A stretch of DNA of 64,000 nucleotides from Typhlomys cinereus (GCA_023101885.1 JALPQD010000207.1:62001-126000); one strand, 5' to 3'; counted from the first letter of the stretch, positions 32,401 to 43,460 are shown. The notes: generated by a model from the sequence alone, not told the origin. Translations and numbers: made by a program.

Positions 32401-33090
32401 CCCAGAGACACCCACCAGAGACACCTGCTCCTAGATGTGTCCCTGACCCACGATGGGGCAACCATGATTGGAAGTTTCCAAACTGTTCAGTGACTGTCCC
32501 AAAGCTTAAAAGCTGCAGAGCCCAGGCCAGGATTCAGGAAGTGAGGATAAACTGCTGGCACATCTAGAACTCTCTTTCTTGTCCTCTGTCCTTAACCTCA
32601 ACCCTGCCCCACAGGGAATGCAGAACTCGGGGCGTGCAGAGGGCTTAATATGAAGTCTCCTGGTTTCATCGTGGGAGTCTTTGGGGTGCGGGCCCTCCCC
32701 ACCTCCAGCCTTCTACCAAAAAAACAAGTTGCAGTGGAGGAAGGGGGAGGCTGGAGGGGCCCGGGGTCAAGACTTCGCTGGTGCCGTGGACCCGCAGGGA
32801 GCCCCAGGCTGGATCAGGGATGGGGCGGGGAGGGAGCGGAAAGGCGCCGGGCGAGGGCGACACTCACTCGGCGTAGCCGGCGTTCCAGGGCAGCGCGCGG
32901 CCCCGCGCCGGGCAGCGCACAGGCCGGGCGTCCGGGCGGCGCGAGGCGTCGGCGGCGCCGGGCTGGCGCCGGAACCGCGCAGGAAGCGGGGCCGTCGGTA
33001 GGGGACCGGGCTGGTGCGAGGCCCGGGCGGTCGCGTCGCGGGGAGCGGACACCCGGGCAGGAAACGGCGCCGGAACCAGCCGGCTGACAT
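29466..33090 (-). CDS. PPM1M: PP2C-family protein phosphatase PPM1M, two apparent 1-bp indels
   Basis: Coding exons in transcript order: 33090-32868, 32345-32225, 32116-31862, 31477-31365, 31027-30943, 30858-30740, 30558-30495, 30322-30215, 30096-29948 and 29611-29466, all GT-AG. The product starts MSAGWFRRRFLPG. With frame bridged at two points it would be about 460 residues, matching the 459-residue human long form. PP2C metal and catalytic motifs are present: DGHGG (near residue 126), NAGDSR (near 236), SDGLWD (near 385) and SYDD near the C terminus. Family role: a Mn/Mg-dependent Ser/Thr phosphatase (PP2C-eta) reported to dampen IL-1/NF-kB signalling. Oddities: exon 1 lacks one base near 32958, so MSAGW... 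and ...DASRRPD... fall in different frames; exon 10 carries one extra base near 29523, after SYDD. Splice sites, phases and motifs are otherwise intact, so sequence error or a private allele seems likelier than a dead gene. The gene converges on WDR82. Confidence 0.92.
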
Positions 33091-33240
33091 AGCGTGGCGG
33101 CCGGGGGCTGCCCGCGGAGCCCGACACCTCGGGGACAAGGAAGCGGGCCGCGGGGGCGGGGCCGGGGCCGGGTGACCACGCCCCCAGCCGGTAGCCCCGC
33201 CCCGTCCGCGTACCAGGCGGGCGCTCCAGGCTGAGCATCC
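32820..33240 (-). promoter_or_regulatory. PPM1M: CpG island and promoter region of PPM1M
   Basis: CpG-dense DNA covers exon 1 and the bases upstream of the ATG at 33090. GC boxes occur around 33150-33170 (gggggcggggccgggg). No TATA box is apparent. The transcription start should lie between about 33100 and 33240. Confidence 0.6.
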
Positions 33241-33299
33241 TCGGAAACCAACGCAGTAAACAACCCACTTACGGGCTAGAAGACTGAGACCTGGCCCCT

Positions 33300-34480
33300 G
33301 CCTACGTCACGGCACCACTGAGCAGGCCCGAACGTTCTTCCACACCTACGGGACACTAGATTTCAGAAGTGGGGGGGATCCCTTCCTCTACCCAAGAGAC
33401 CCTGCAGCTGGCTGCTGAGCTGCGGTCCACGACAGAGCCTCAAGCCTCCTGCTTGCTGGGCGGGAACTTACGCAAGGGAAAGGTGGGGACCGGACGCCGT
33501 TGGAGCTGCGAGACCTGCATGTTGAGTAAGAATGTGCAAGAGTATGCCAGAACACAGTGTTCTCCCAAGACGGCTCTGTTCCTCACACGCCCAGCCTGGC
33601 ACCCTCAATGCACATATGGGCTTAGAGGTCACCCTGAGTCTTCCCATCCTGAGGATGCTCCTGCCCCAGGACCCCTCTCCCACGCGGCTTCCCCTTCGGT
33701 TAAGATGATTTCTCTGGACAGAGCAGGATCCTTCAAGGGGAAGTCCAAGGTTTCCCCGCACACACCTGCAGCTGGTCAGAGCTGCGATCTGGGACTAAGG
33801 AAAGATGGAATATCAGTTCTTTGATGGTGGTTTTGAGACAGCGGCTTGCTGGGTAGCCCAGGCTAGACTCGAATTCAAGGTAATCGCGCCTCTGCCTCGC
33901 AAGTGCTAGGATTACAGAGTTACCACCCTGCCCAGCTTAAGATCCCCGAGCCGGCGCGAAGCAGCGGCAATGTCCCCCTTTAACAGCTTCACGTTTAGAG
34001 TCACCACCTTTTCCATTTCCTACGAGCACTCAGCCCCACAAGGGGAAGTGTGTGATCAGGCCAGAGCTGAGCTGTTTCCATTATGACTACACAGCTGAGT
34101 CAGACCACCCTCCTGGAAAATTTCTCTTCCCCTTTCCTTCAAGAAGCCAATTCAAAGGCCCCGGGCAAGACTTCTGCCTTCGCCTCCACTTCTAAGCCTA
34201 GGGCCGTGTTTGGTTAGTCCCCATTTACTTCAAGCAGCCCTGCCCTGCTCGGAGTTTCTCCGTCCAACCTAGAAAGGTTCTTAGTCAGAGACCTTTGCCC
34301 AGCTCCTCTCCCCTCAGAGACTGAGGAGGGCTAACTTATTGAGCCTAGTCAAAAACAAGGCTGATGGAAACAAGCAGGTACCTACTACCACTGTGATGAC
34401 AGTAGACATCCTGGTAAATAGTGCTTTATCTGGCTGTCAGGGGTGGGGACAAAGAGAGAGCTTCCCAAAGGACACCTAGG
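33300..34480. other. PPM1M-TWF2 spacer, proximal part
   Basis: I see no coding exon. An antisense B1 lies at 33825-33935 (gttttgagacagcggcttgc, tgctaggattacagagtt). The remaining unique sequence could hold regulatory DNA for PPM1M, but nothing specific can be named. Confidence 0.5.
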
Positions 34481-34865
34481 AGTTTTTGGCTGTCAACTTG
34501 ATCAGAAGTAGATCTTTGGGCATACCTATAAGGAATCGCCCAGTTAAGGCATAAGTTCCCGCCCAGCCAGCAGGAGATTGTCTGGGTTGCTTTGGTGGAG
34601 ATGGAAAGACCCGCCCACTGTGGGTGGCGCCATTTTCCATTCTCTACAACGACTAAAATGAGCCCAGCTCTGGGCAAGTAGTGCTGCATGCAACGTTTCC
34701 TTCCTCTGCTCTGGACTTTGGGTGCAATGTGGCCAGTTCCCTCACTTCCTGCTGTCATGAACTCGCCTTGCTAGGAACCTGGAGTCATAAGCCAGTAAGA
34801 CTCCTTGTCCCCCTAAATTATCAAGTCAGGTATTTGTTGCAGCAATGAGTCATGAAACACCTTAG
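34481..34865 (-). repeat. Unclassified rodent interspersed repeat
   Basis: ggctgtcaacttgatcagaa, cccactgtgggtggcgcca and gcaatgagtcatgaaacacc match a repeat type common in murine genomes. I cannot name its class reliably. Confidence 0.45.
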
Positions 34866-35394
34866 CAGAAGCCTATCCGTGGGGCGGAAATGGACCAGGG
34901 ATGCAAGACGAGGAGGATCTCACTGTTTCTGTCCTCCAGCAGCTCGTGGCTCCGGGATTCTTGAGGTCTAGGAAGAAACAAAGCAAGCTCAACCCCATGT
35001 TTCCAACTCACCTAGACAGGGTGACCATCTGCTCCTAAGAAGGTCAGGTGGCAGGATGTCGAAACTAAGTGTTGCCTAGCTCAGCCATCCTGTCTTCAGA
35101 GCTATTGGAGCTCCCCACCACCAAGTGCCTCTGGGCTTGCCTGTCGCTGGCTCACATCCTCATTCTGCTGCAGTAGATCCTCCAGTGATTAAAAAAATCA
35201 CTGCTTCTTGTCTTTGGCTGCCACTGCAGCAGCTGAAATCCAGTGTTTTAGTTCTTTGGTTTGGTTTATGTCAACCCTTTGTTCTTTCCAGAGGCTTCTG
35301 AGCTCACCCTCTCTGGTATCTGAAACTGCAGATGAGATTCCTTGAATCTCTTTCTCAAGTCACCCTAGGTTCTCCACAGGGACATACAGTGCCC

Positions 35395-35405
35395 TCATAC
35401 ACACA

Positions 35406-35446
<41 letters not shown>
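35395..35446 (+). repeat. (CA)n microsatellite at a SINE tail
   Basis: A CA run with one T interruption follows gacatacagtgccctcat, the 3' end of an otherwise missing B2-like SINE. Confidence 0.9.
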
Positions 35447-35450
<4 letters not shown>

Positions 35451-35589
35451 ATAAAGTTATTCAAAATAAAATAATTGTTCTTCATTATTTATTAATTCAT
35501 TCATCATTCACTCAAACGGGATTTTCCTAGGCAGGATCTTCCTACCTCAATTTCATAAGTACTAGGATTGCATGCATATGCCATCAAAT

Positions 35590-35985
35590 CCAACAAAGGT
35601 TGCTTTTTATGTTATTTTATGGTGTGTGTGTGTGTGTGTGTGTGTACATGTACACAGAACAACATCTCTTAAGAATTCATTATTTCCTGTCACCTTGTGG
35701 AATCCAGAGATCAAACTCCATGATGAGGTTTGGCTACAATCAACTTTATCCACTGAGCCAGCTTACTGGCTTTATGTTTTATTTTGCTTTTTGTTTTTCA
35801 TTTACTTATTTGTGTGAGAGAGAGAGAGCTCCCATATATCCCTTGCAAACAATGGAGGTCAGAGGACAACTTTCAGAAGTCAGTTCTCTCCTTTCACCAT
35901 GTGGGCTTCCGGGGGTCAAACTGATGTCACCAGGTTCAGGTTTATAATCAGGCATCTTACCCACTGAACTCTTGCCGATCCTTTA
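35590..35985 (-). repeat. Two antisense B3-like SINEs with a GT tract
   Basis: GT repeat at about 35623-35645; head end tatccactgagccagctta near 35770; second copy with gaggtcagaggacaactttc and cttacccactgaactcttg near 35970. Confidence 0.55.
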
Positions 35986-36139
35986 TGTTCTTTTAATTTC
36001 ATATTTTCATGTGACTCAAAATTCTATTTTAAAAGAGTCTATTTAGCAGTAACTTTCCCCCACAATCCATTCCCTGGCTCCCCAGAGATGCCCTCTGCTA
36101 TTAATAGATCTAAGATTAATAACATTAATAGATTAATAA

Positions 36140-36322
36140 TATCTAAGATCCCATGTAAAACCTTGGGTAGAAATGGCTGTGGCCAGTACTTCTGGCCCTG
36201 GACTGTGGAAACTGAGAAACCCCAGATCAAAGCAACAAAGGAGGTAGAGCAATCTAGCGTGATCCCTGATGTCACCCTCAGATCTCCCCAGGCACACACA
36301 CCCCCAAATACTCTCTTTTACA

Positions 36323-36364
<42 letters not shown>

Positions 36365-36365
36365 G
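36140..36365 (+). mobile_element. B2-like SINE lacking its head
   Basis: It starts within the body at gatcccatgtaaaaccttgg and ends in a 26-bp CA repeat followed by aaaaaaa. Flanking DNA just 5' is a small ATTAATA-rich repeat. Confidence 0.65.
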
Positions 36366-36474
36366 AAAAAGTCATGTGTATGTGTAAGATCTCTTCTTCC
36401 TTCCTTTTCCTTTGTACAAATGAGAGCATAATTTATATTTTATTTTACATCTAAAAATTGTATATATGCTCCTT

Positions 36475-36660
36475 GGGTGATGTGAATAAGTGCTGGGGAC
36501 TGTATCCCAGGCAGAAGAGCCTGAGTTCAGATCCCATGTCCCATGTACAAACATCAGGCAGAAATGGCGGAACCAAGGGACACACAGTGCCCTTTGACAC
36601 ACACACACACACACACACAAAATAAATGAATGAATGAATGAATGAATGAATAAATAAATA
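36475..36660 (+). mobile_element. Internally deleted B2-like SINE with GAAT repeat
   Basis: The head passes directly from ggcagaaatggcgg to gggacacacagtgccctttg, so most of the body is missing. A CA run, then (GAAT)n and (AAAT)n, closes the element. Confidence 0.65.
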
Positions 36661-36823
36661 AAGTTTTAAAAAGTTTATTATCTATTAAAACAGCTGCCTT
36701 GCTGTTAGTGCTGCCATGTAAAAGCATGGATTACATATAGTCAACTGTTCTATCATAGATAGATTTTGGGGAGGGGCATGCGTATGCTAGTAGAAACAGT
36801 TCCTAGTAATTAATACTTAATCC

Positions 36824-37072
36824 AGGGCTGGAGAGATGGCTCAGGGGTTAAACCTCTGCCTCACAAGAAGAAGGTCCTGAGTTCAGATCCCAAATCTCAC
36901 GTAAAGAAGCCAGGAGAAAATGGCAGCAACCTGTACTTCCGATTCTGGGAGGCAGAGCCTGGGAAACTCCAGAGCAAAGCAAAGAGGAGGCAGTTACAAT
37001 CCAAAGTGATTCCCAAAGTTACCTTTGGACCTCCACAGGGACACACAGTGCCCTCTGACATACAAGGACATA

Positions 37073-37125
<53 letters not shown>

Positions 37126-37140
37126 ATGCAATAAATAACT
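36824..37140 (+). mobile_element. Full-length B2-like SINE
   Basis: It runs from agggctggagagatggctca through the body ggcagagcctgggaaactcc to a 46-bp CA repeat (about 37078-37123) and caataaataact. Confidence 0.85.
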
Positions 37141-37282
37141 AAAATCTGAAAAAAATTTAATCTCGGTTGCCTTAAACTCAAGATCATCCTCCTGCTGAGA
37201 GTGCAGCACATGCCCCACATTAGCTTCCATGCTCTTACTAAATATGAAGTCTGCAGGAAAAATGTCACAGAAACAGAAAATG

Positions 37283-37617
37283 CAAGGCTGGGAGGCGTGC
37301 TCAGTGGTTAAGGCACTTTTCATGCAAACAAGATGGCTGGCGTTTGGTTCTCCAGACCCTAAGTCAAATGCCAGGTAGATGTGGTGGCCTGCCTATCATC
37401 CCAGCCTCAGAAGGTAGAGACTGGGAATCCCCAGAAGAAGCTGGTAGCCAGATTTAGTCCTATTGGTGAACTCTGGATTTGATTAATATTAGAGACTCTA
37501 ATCCTACAGTGGAAGAACAACTGAGGATGATTCCGGATATCAGCCTCAGGACTGCAATTGCACATACAACACATGAACACATGCACATGCAAACATGCAT
37601 GTATACACAAGAGCTCA

Positions 37618-37667
<50 letters not shown>

Positions 37668-37680
37668 TTTAAAAAGGGAA
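37283..37680 (+). mobile_element. tRNA-derived SINE of a divergent type with CA tail
   Basis: The head aggctgggaggcgtgctcag differs from the common type, the middle holds tagatgtggtggcctgccta, and a CA repeat of about 48 bp ends the element near 37667. Confidence 0.5.
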
Positions 37681-37844
37681 AAAAGAATTAACAAAACTGT
37701 GTTGGTGGTTGTCAGGGGCTGAGGGTGTGAGAGAAGGGGAAGTAGCACTTTAATGTCTGTGGGGTTTCATTTTGAAGCATTGAAAACAGTTTTGGGCAGA
37801 TGTGATGGCCACACAAATCATGTACCAAATGGTTCTGTTTTTAT

Positions 37845-38095
37845 GTATATATGCATGCGTGCGTGCGTGTATGTGCGTGTGTAGAAGAGTGTATGTGCCT
37901 GTGAAGGCCCAAGGATGACTTGGAAATCATCCTGGGTTGCTCTATCTCCTTACTTCTTCTGGGGTTTCCCAGGCTTCACCCTCCAGGGCTGGAAGTTCAG
38001 GCCGCTGCTTTTAGCGTAGCATCTTTCTAGGTAGGATCTTGGATCTGAACTCAGAACCTTTTGCTTTCGAGGCTAAGCCATGTCTTTAGACCTCA
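37845..38095 (-). mobile_element. Antisense B2-like SINE
   Basis: The tail (atgcatgcgtgcgtgcgtg) comes first, then tttcccaggcttcaccct, then the decayed head ggctaagccatgtcttt. Confidence 0.65.
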
Positions 38096-38228
38096 AATGG
38101 TTCATTTTAAATTGGGTTAATGTTCTCCAAACTTGACTTCAATCTTTAAAAAGGGTAAAAAAGCCTGGCATGGTAACACATACCTGTAATCCCATCTATT
38201 GTCCTAGTGCTTAAGAAATTGAATCAGG

Positions 38229-38321
38229 GGGCTGGAGAGATGGCTCAGGGGTTGTGACTCTGTCTCACAAGCAGAAGGTTCTGAGTTCGGATCCCAGGTC
38301 CCACGTTAAAAAAAAAAAATT
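38229..38321 (+). mobile_element. Truncated B2-like SINE with poly(A)
   Basis: Only the first ~75 bp (ggggctggagagatggctca to ggtcccacgtt) precede poly(A). The direct repeat aagaaattgaatcagg flanks it (38213-38228 and 38323-38338), so it inserted in truncated form. Confidence 0.75.
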
Positions 38322-38340
38322 AAAGAAATTGAATCAGGAT

Positions 38341-38554
38341 GGGGGCTGGAGAGGTGGCTCAGGGGTTAAGCCTCTGCCTTGCAGGCAGAAGGTCCTGAGT
38401 TCGGATCCTAGACCCCACGTATAGATGCCGGGTGGAAGCAAGGGCGGCCTGCGATTCTGGTCCTGGTAGGGCGGAGCCTGTGAATCCCGGGGCAGAGTAA
38501 ACAAGGAGGAGGTTGAGGCAGCCCATGGTGGTTCCCGAATTCGCCCGAGGTTCT

Positions 38555-38614
<60 letters not shown>

Positions 38615-38653
38615 GCGCACAATTGAATAAATAATAAAAAAATTTAAAAAAAG
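38341..38653 (+). mobile_element. Young-subfamily B2-like SINE with CA/CG tract
   Basis: The body has ggtagggcggagcctgtgaa. A long CA run passes into alternating CG at about 38600-38620, then acaattgaataaataataa. The flank aaagaaattga...caggat repeats after the tail (38654-38672) with two mismatches. Confidence 0.85.
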
Positions 38654-38734
38654 AAAGAAATTGAGGCAGGATCTCCAGTTCATGAATAGCTGGGACTACA
38701 CAGCTGAAGACCCTACTTCAGACAGAAGGGGAGA

Positions 38735-39660
38735 AGGCTACACATCAGTTATTTGGTACATGTGTTTGTATTAGTTATAAAGTATCTGACGAAAAGCTGT
38801 GGTGGTCTAGAAAAAGGAAGACCCCACTCTTGTGTGCTGTGATGAAACTGTGTGCAGTGTGCTATAGAAAATATGCTGTGGAAAAATGTTGACCTTAGGC
38901 TAATCGCTTCCTTGGCTTCTGTAAACTGCTTACGCATGAGGATAGTCACTGCTTACACATAAGGATAGTCAAAACTTACTCTCGCTATCTGCTGACCACT
39001 TGGTCTCATAGTTACAGCCTTGGGTCAGCAGGACCACCACTCAAGGTTTCCACCCTTCCCCTCACCCCATTCGAGTTTCCAGCTGCAGCCACTATCTGAA
39101 ACTGCCAAGTTGAGTCACTAGCTGGATGGCACGTACCAACTTAGAAACTGCTCTAAGAACTGCCCCTGGCCCTTACTTGAGGCTCCATCATGAGGTCCCG
39201 AACTCTGATGGAATCCTGGAGTCCTAAGGCTCCATCTAAGGTCCAGAACTTGGGTGAAGTCCTGAAGCTTCAGTTCTGTTCCACCCACTTTCAATAAACA
39301 TCCTTTTCAGTCAAGCTCATAGTCTGTGCCTCATTGGGTGGACTTCTGGACCCCATAACAAAGCAGCTTCAGGACGGAAGGAAGGATTCCTTTCTGCTCA
39401 GAGGCAGCTGGTCGAATTGCATCTACGATGTGGAAGCAGAGAGATGCATGCTGGTACTCAGATGGTTTTCTCCTTTATAAAGTACAGGACCGTAACCAAG
39501 GAGATAATGCCACATGCACTCAGAGCGGGGCCTCCCTACTCATTTCCTTTCTGGAAATGCCTTCCCAGACAAGTCCAGAGTTTGTCTCCTATGTGATTTA
39601 ATCCTGCCAAGGTGACGAGATTAATCATCGTAGTGAGGGGGTCACAAGGTGTCACCCCCT
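38735..39660 (+). repeat. Older rodent interspersed repeat split by an LTR
   Basis: The left part (ttataaagtatctgac, ending at 38797) and the right part from 39361 (cagcttcaggacggaagg, then gcagctggtc, gaagcagagaga, tttctcctttat) belong to one repeat type that I recognise from murine genomes but cannot name with confidence. Confidence 0.5.
38798..39360 (+). mobile_element. Solo LTR inserted in an older repeat
   Basis: The element starts TGTGGTGG and ends CATAACA, with AATAAA near 39295. A 4-bp duplication aagc flanks it (38794-38797 and 39361-39364). Removing it rejoins a recognisable rodent interspersed repeat across the site, which confirms the insertion. A 4-bp duplication fits a class I ERV. 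Confidence 0.65.
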
Positions 39661-39926
39661 AGAGGAGTTAGTGGCTTTGATAACTGCTGGAGAAGAGTCA
39701 TTTTTCTTTAGGGATATGATCACTGATAGGCTATCCAAGCTCCAGTGGATGGATGGCCCCACACTGTGTTTATGCAGACAGTATTAATGGAACCCAGCAA
39801 GTTATTAACAACAAAACAAAAAGAAGGCTAGAAGGGGTAGGCGGGGCAACATGTTGGGGGGGCTCAGAGGAAATGGAGGGTTATTATCAAGATGCATTGT
39901 GTACACATGTAAAATTGTCAAGGAAT

Positions 39927-40202
39927 GGGGCTGGAGAGGTGGCTCAGGGGTTAAGCCTCCGCCTTGCAGGCGGAAGGTCCTGAGTTCGGATCCCAGATCC
40001 CACGTATAGACGCCAGATGGAAGCGGGGGCGGCCTGCGCTTCTGGTCCTGGTAGGGCGGAGCCTGTGAATCCCCAGACAGAAGGAGGTGGAGGCGTCCAT
40101 GGTGGTTCGCGAATTCGTCCGTGGTTCTACGCACACACAGACACACGCGCGCACACATACACACGCATATGCACACAGTTGACTAAATAATATAATAATA
40201 AA
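39927..40202 (+). mobile_element. Young-subfamily B2-like SINE with perfect duplication
   Basis: The 16-bp aaaattgtcaaggaat flanks the element exactly (39911-39926 and 40203-40218). The body contains gcgcttctggtcctggtagg. Confidence 0.9.
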
Positions 40203-40376
40203 AAAATTGTCAAGGAATAAATTATAATATTATTTTAAAAGATTACCCATTATGTTGTTCTACATAAAGTTTACTGTTTTCATCAATTTACTGTCCTATT
40301 GGTTTATTTCTCCACAAGTTTTATCAGAATTTTTATCTAAGTTAATTTTTGCCTATAAGTAAATTTAAAAATCCTG

Positions 40377-40880
40377 GGGGCTGGAGAGTTGGCTCAGAGA
40401 CTCTGCCTTGGAAGCAGAAGATCCCGAGTTTGGATCCCAGGTCTCATGTAAAAAAACGATAGGCAGAGGGGCTGGAGAGGTGGCTCAGGGGTTAAGCCTC
40501 CGCCTTGCAGGTGGAAGGTCCTGAGTTCGGATCCTAGACCCCACGTATAGACGCTGGATGGAAGCGGGGGCGGCTTGCGTTTCTGGTCCTGGTAGGGCGG
40601 AGCCTGTGAATCCCCCGGCAGAGTTAACAAAGAGGTGGAGGTGGTCCATGGTGGCTCCACACACACATACATACACACGCACACATACATATGCACAATT
40701 GAATAATAAAAAAAAAAAGACAGGCAGAAACGGGGGCGACCTGTACTTTTGGCCCTGGTGGGCAGAGCCTGGGAAATCCCAGAGCAAAGCAAGAAGAAAG
40801 TAGAAGTAATCCGGGCTGATTCCTAAAGTCGCCCTTGGTCCTCCACAAGGACACACAGTGCCCCCACACACACCTCCAGC
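40377..40880 (+). mobile_element. Older B2-like SINE interrupted by a younger one
   Basis: The head is at 40377-40467. The body resumes near 40719 at gacaggcagaaacgggggcg and ends at acacagtgcccccacacaca. The middle is a separate insertion. Confidence 0.85.
40468..40718 (+). mobile_element. Young-subfamily SINE nested in an older SINE
   Basis: A complete element runs from ggggctggagaggtggctca to acaattgaataataaaaaaa. A 10-bp duplication gataggcaga/gacaggcaga brackets it. Confidence 0.85.
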
Positions 40881-40999
40881 ATCTGGGGGCAAAAATGTTT
40901 TTTTTAATGTTCCATACAGAAATAAAGCAAATTTATAGTATTTTCAACCCTTAGTCCCAAATCCCACCTCCTCTTTTTCCCCTTACAACGGTTCATCTA

Positions 41000-41272
41000 A
41001 GCTGCCAGACTCGGTCCTATTTTCGAATCTCTTCACTTGTACAGATCACCGTGTTCTCAGTGTGTCTGCGATGACATCTGCCTGACCTGACTCATGCTCC
41101 AGCAAGCATCTTAGATCAGCGGGGAGCCGCGGGTACGCCACGGAGGAAAGCGTCCTCTTGTACCTCTCCACCAGGATTAGTCCTGTCAGTCTCAGAGAGA
41201 TGTGAAGCTTCCTGTGATCTTTCTGCTTTCATGGTGAGAGGTCGATCTGACAGTTCCCATGCACTTCTTGTG

Positions 41273-41310
<38 letters not shown>

Positions 41311-42430
41311 TATCATGATTATGTCCTGTCCAGAAGATAATGTCTGGCTTACCACTTTCGCGCTTCAAGCTTTCACAATCTTGCCACCCCCCCCCCCTTC
41401 TGAGATGGTTCCCGAGCCTTAGGGGTGGGGGTGGGGGGGATGAGCCTTATACGTCCTGTTTAGGAATAAGCAGTCTGAAGTCATTTATTTATTTGATTAT
41501 TTATTTATTTATTTATTTTTCTGCATTTGGCCAAGTCCTGCTTCTCGTTAATAAACACCTTCTGTTGTAGAAGAAAGCCTCCGGCTTGGACGCCAAGTGG
41601 TCTTCCACTCTATGAGTATGACTAACAGGTATTTACAAAACAGATGGCTGTGCCGTTTTCCAAGCTAAACGTTCATAGTCTGCTCTTCTTTTCGTGACCT
41701 GTTTCCTTCCCTTTCAAGGGTTCTCGTTCTAGGTAACAGTAACAGGAATGTGTGTTCTGTTCTAACAAGTGAGCCGTGAATCTGATCAGAAAGCTGTTGG
41801 CTGTCTTCTTGATTCTCAGAAAACAGCTTTTTTACACCAGTGCCAGGAATCTGAATTCAGGTCCACATCAAGCACTTTACCCACTCACCATCTTGTAAGC
41901 CTAAGAGTCAGTTCTCACCTTCTTGGTGGGCTCCAGAATTACACTTGGGCCACGGGGCCGCTTGGCAAATGCTTTACCCCTGCCCCCAGCCGATGGCCCT
42001 ACTGCTTACCCTTTTACGTGTTTCAATCTCTAGTGTCATTTGTGTTAAGAAACATCACAAAGTAAAGGGGCAACCAGGCCGCTCACCCAAACGCTGCTCC
42101 TCCCTAGGCAAGGTTGACACGAGCCCAGCACTTAAGCAGAGTCCCTTCCCCCGACTAAAGTCTCATCACCGAAGAGTGAGGGATGGATACAGGGGCACCT
42201 CCCAAGAGGATGTCCTCTCTTCAGTTCCAACCTCTAGCGTACAGGAAACAAACTTTGAGTACCATGTGACCAAATCTCTTCGCCTCTTCCAATCTGTTCT
42301 CATGTGAACCAAGGGGACAGTTGACACATTCCACCATTGTAACCCCAGCCCAAAAGGGAACTGGTTTCTCTTCCTATCCAAAGACCCCAGACAAGGGTCT
42401 GGGTGTACGTTAGGGGGTCACATACTAACT
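41000..42430. other. PPM1M-TWF2 spacer, distal part
   Basis: Simple repeats lie here: (GATA)n at about 41274-41311 and (ATTT)n at about 41490-41520. An inverted B3-like piece lies at 41770-41910. Poly(C) and poly(G) runs occur near 41388 and 41425. No gene is supported. Confidence 0.5.
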
Positions 42431-42828
42431 CTCCAAGTCAAGCATAATGGCCTGGATAATACGCTGTGCTGATTGGCTGGCAGCAGTCCGCTGCCAAAAA
42501 AGTAAGAGCTGCTAGGAATGGAGAATGAAGTTCACTGTCAGTTGGGAAATTCTTCAGACTCGCCCAGTTCTGGTCATGCTTCAACGTCTGGGTGTCTGGA
42601 CGTGTGGTTCCCTTTGCTCTACTGGTCACCCCAATCTCCACACCCGGATTCCACCAAAAACTCACCCCCTCTAATGACCTCTGGCCTCCTCTAGGTAGGA
42701 CTCCAGCTGCCGTAGGCACCATTGATCAGCTGTCTGAGTCACAGAAGATGGGTCAAGGTTTCTCCACCAGGAAAGAAAGGCCTGTCGCCAGAAGCGCTCA
42801 GGAACCGTCGCCTAGGAAGGCAATCCTG

Positions 42829-42831
42829 TGC

Positions 42832-42872
<41 letters not shown>

Positions 42873-42885
42873 CACACACACACGC
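42829..42885 (+). repeat. (CAGA)n then (CA)n tract 480 bp upstream of TWF2
   Basis: About ten CAGA units are followed by a short CA run. It sits at the edge of the TWF2 CpG island and is probably length-variable. Confidence 0.95.
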
Positions 42886-42989
42886 ACGCCCGTCCACACT
42901 CAGCGCCTCTTCTTCATCACAAACTGGAACGCTTTTGGATCTACCCTCCTAGCAAACCCACTCGGCCCACGGTCTCTCCCGCAGCCAGG

Positions 42990-43460
42990 CGCCGACCCCC
43001 AAACCACGGGGATCGGGGAACGCCGGCGCCCTCGCGCGTACGCCCACCCACGCGCCCGCTGAGCTCACGCAAACCTCTTCCCAGCCGGCGAGGCGGTCGT
43101 GGCGCGGATCGCCCCGCACACACCCATCGCGACCACAAGGCTACAGTGCGCGCGCGCGCGCGGCCCGGAATCCCCGCCTCCCCCAGCCTCGCCCTCCGGG
43201 GGCGGGGCGCCGCTGGGGGCGGGTCCTGCGGCACCGCCCGGGAAGCTGCGCGAGGCTTGGCGGCCGCCGCCACATCCTCCTCCTCCTCCCCGGTCCAGGC
43301 GAGCCGAGCCGGGGCAGGGCCACACCGAGGGCTCCGACGGCGCGGGCGAGCGGAACGCCGAGCCATGGCGCACCAGACGGGCATCCATGGTGAGGACGGG
43401 TGGAGGGCGGACAGAGAGGGCCCAGGGACTCCGCTCTGGGGTGCGCCCCCTCTCCGCTGT
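42990..43460 (+). promoter_or_regulatory. TWF2: CpG-island promoter of TWF2
   Basis: A CpG-rich block spans the short first exon. GC boxes of Sp1 type lie at 43198-43207 and 43215-43223, 140-170 bp before the ATG. A run of alternating CG dinucleotides at about 43147-43162 could form Z-DNA. No TATA box is seen. Confidence 0.7.

Noticed and set aside
32650..33087. Plus-strand open frame over PPM1M exon 1
   Set aside because: Arg/Gly/Ala-rich shadow of the CpG island opposite the real exon.
35400..38620. Val-Cys and His-Thr repeat peptides
   Set aside because: Translations of GT/CA microsatellites at SINE tails.
40394..40892. Similar ~60-130 residue frames recurring at many loci (e.g. [22 protein letters not shown])
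   Set aside because: All are antisense translations of the B2-like SINE body; recurrence reflects the repeat, not a protein family.
42592..43062. Open frame just upstream of TWF2 with Thr/Asp/Arg/Gln repeats
   Set aside because: It is produced by the CAGA microsatellite and ends in the CpG island; no splice or homology support.
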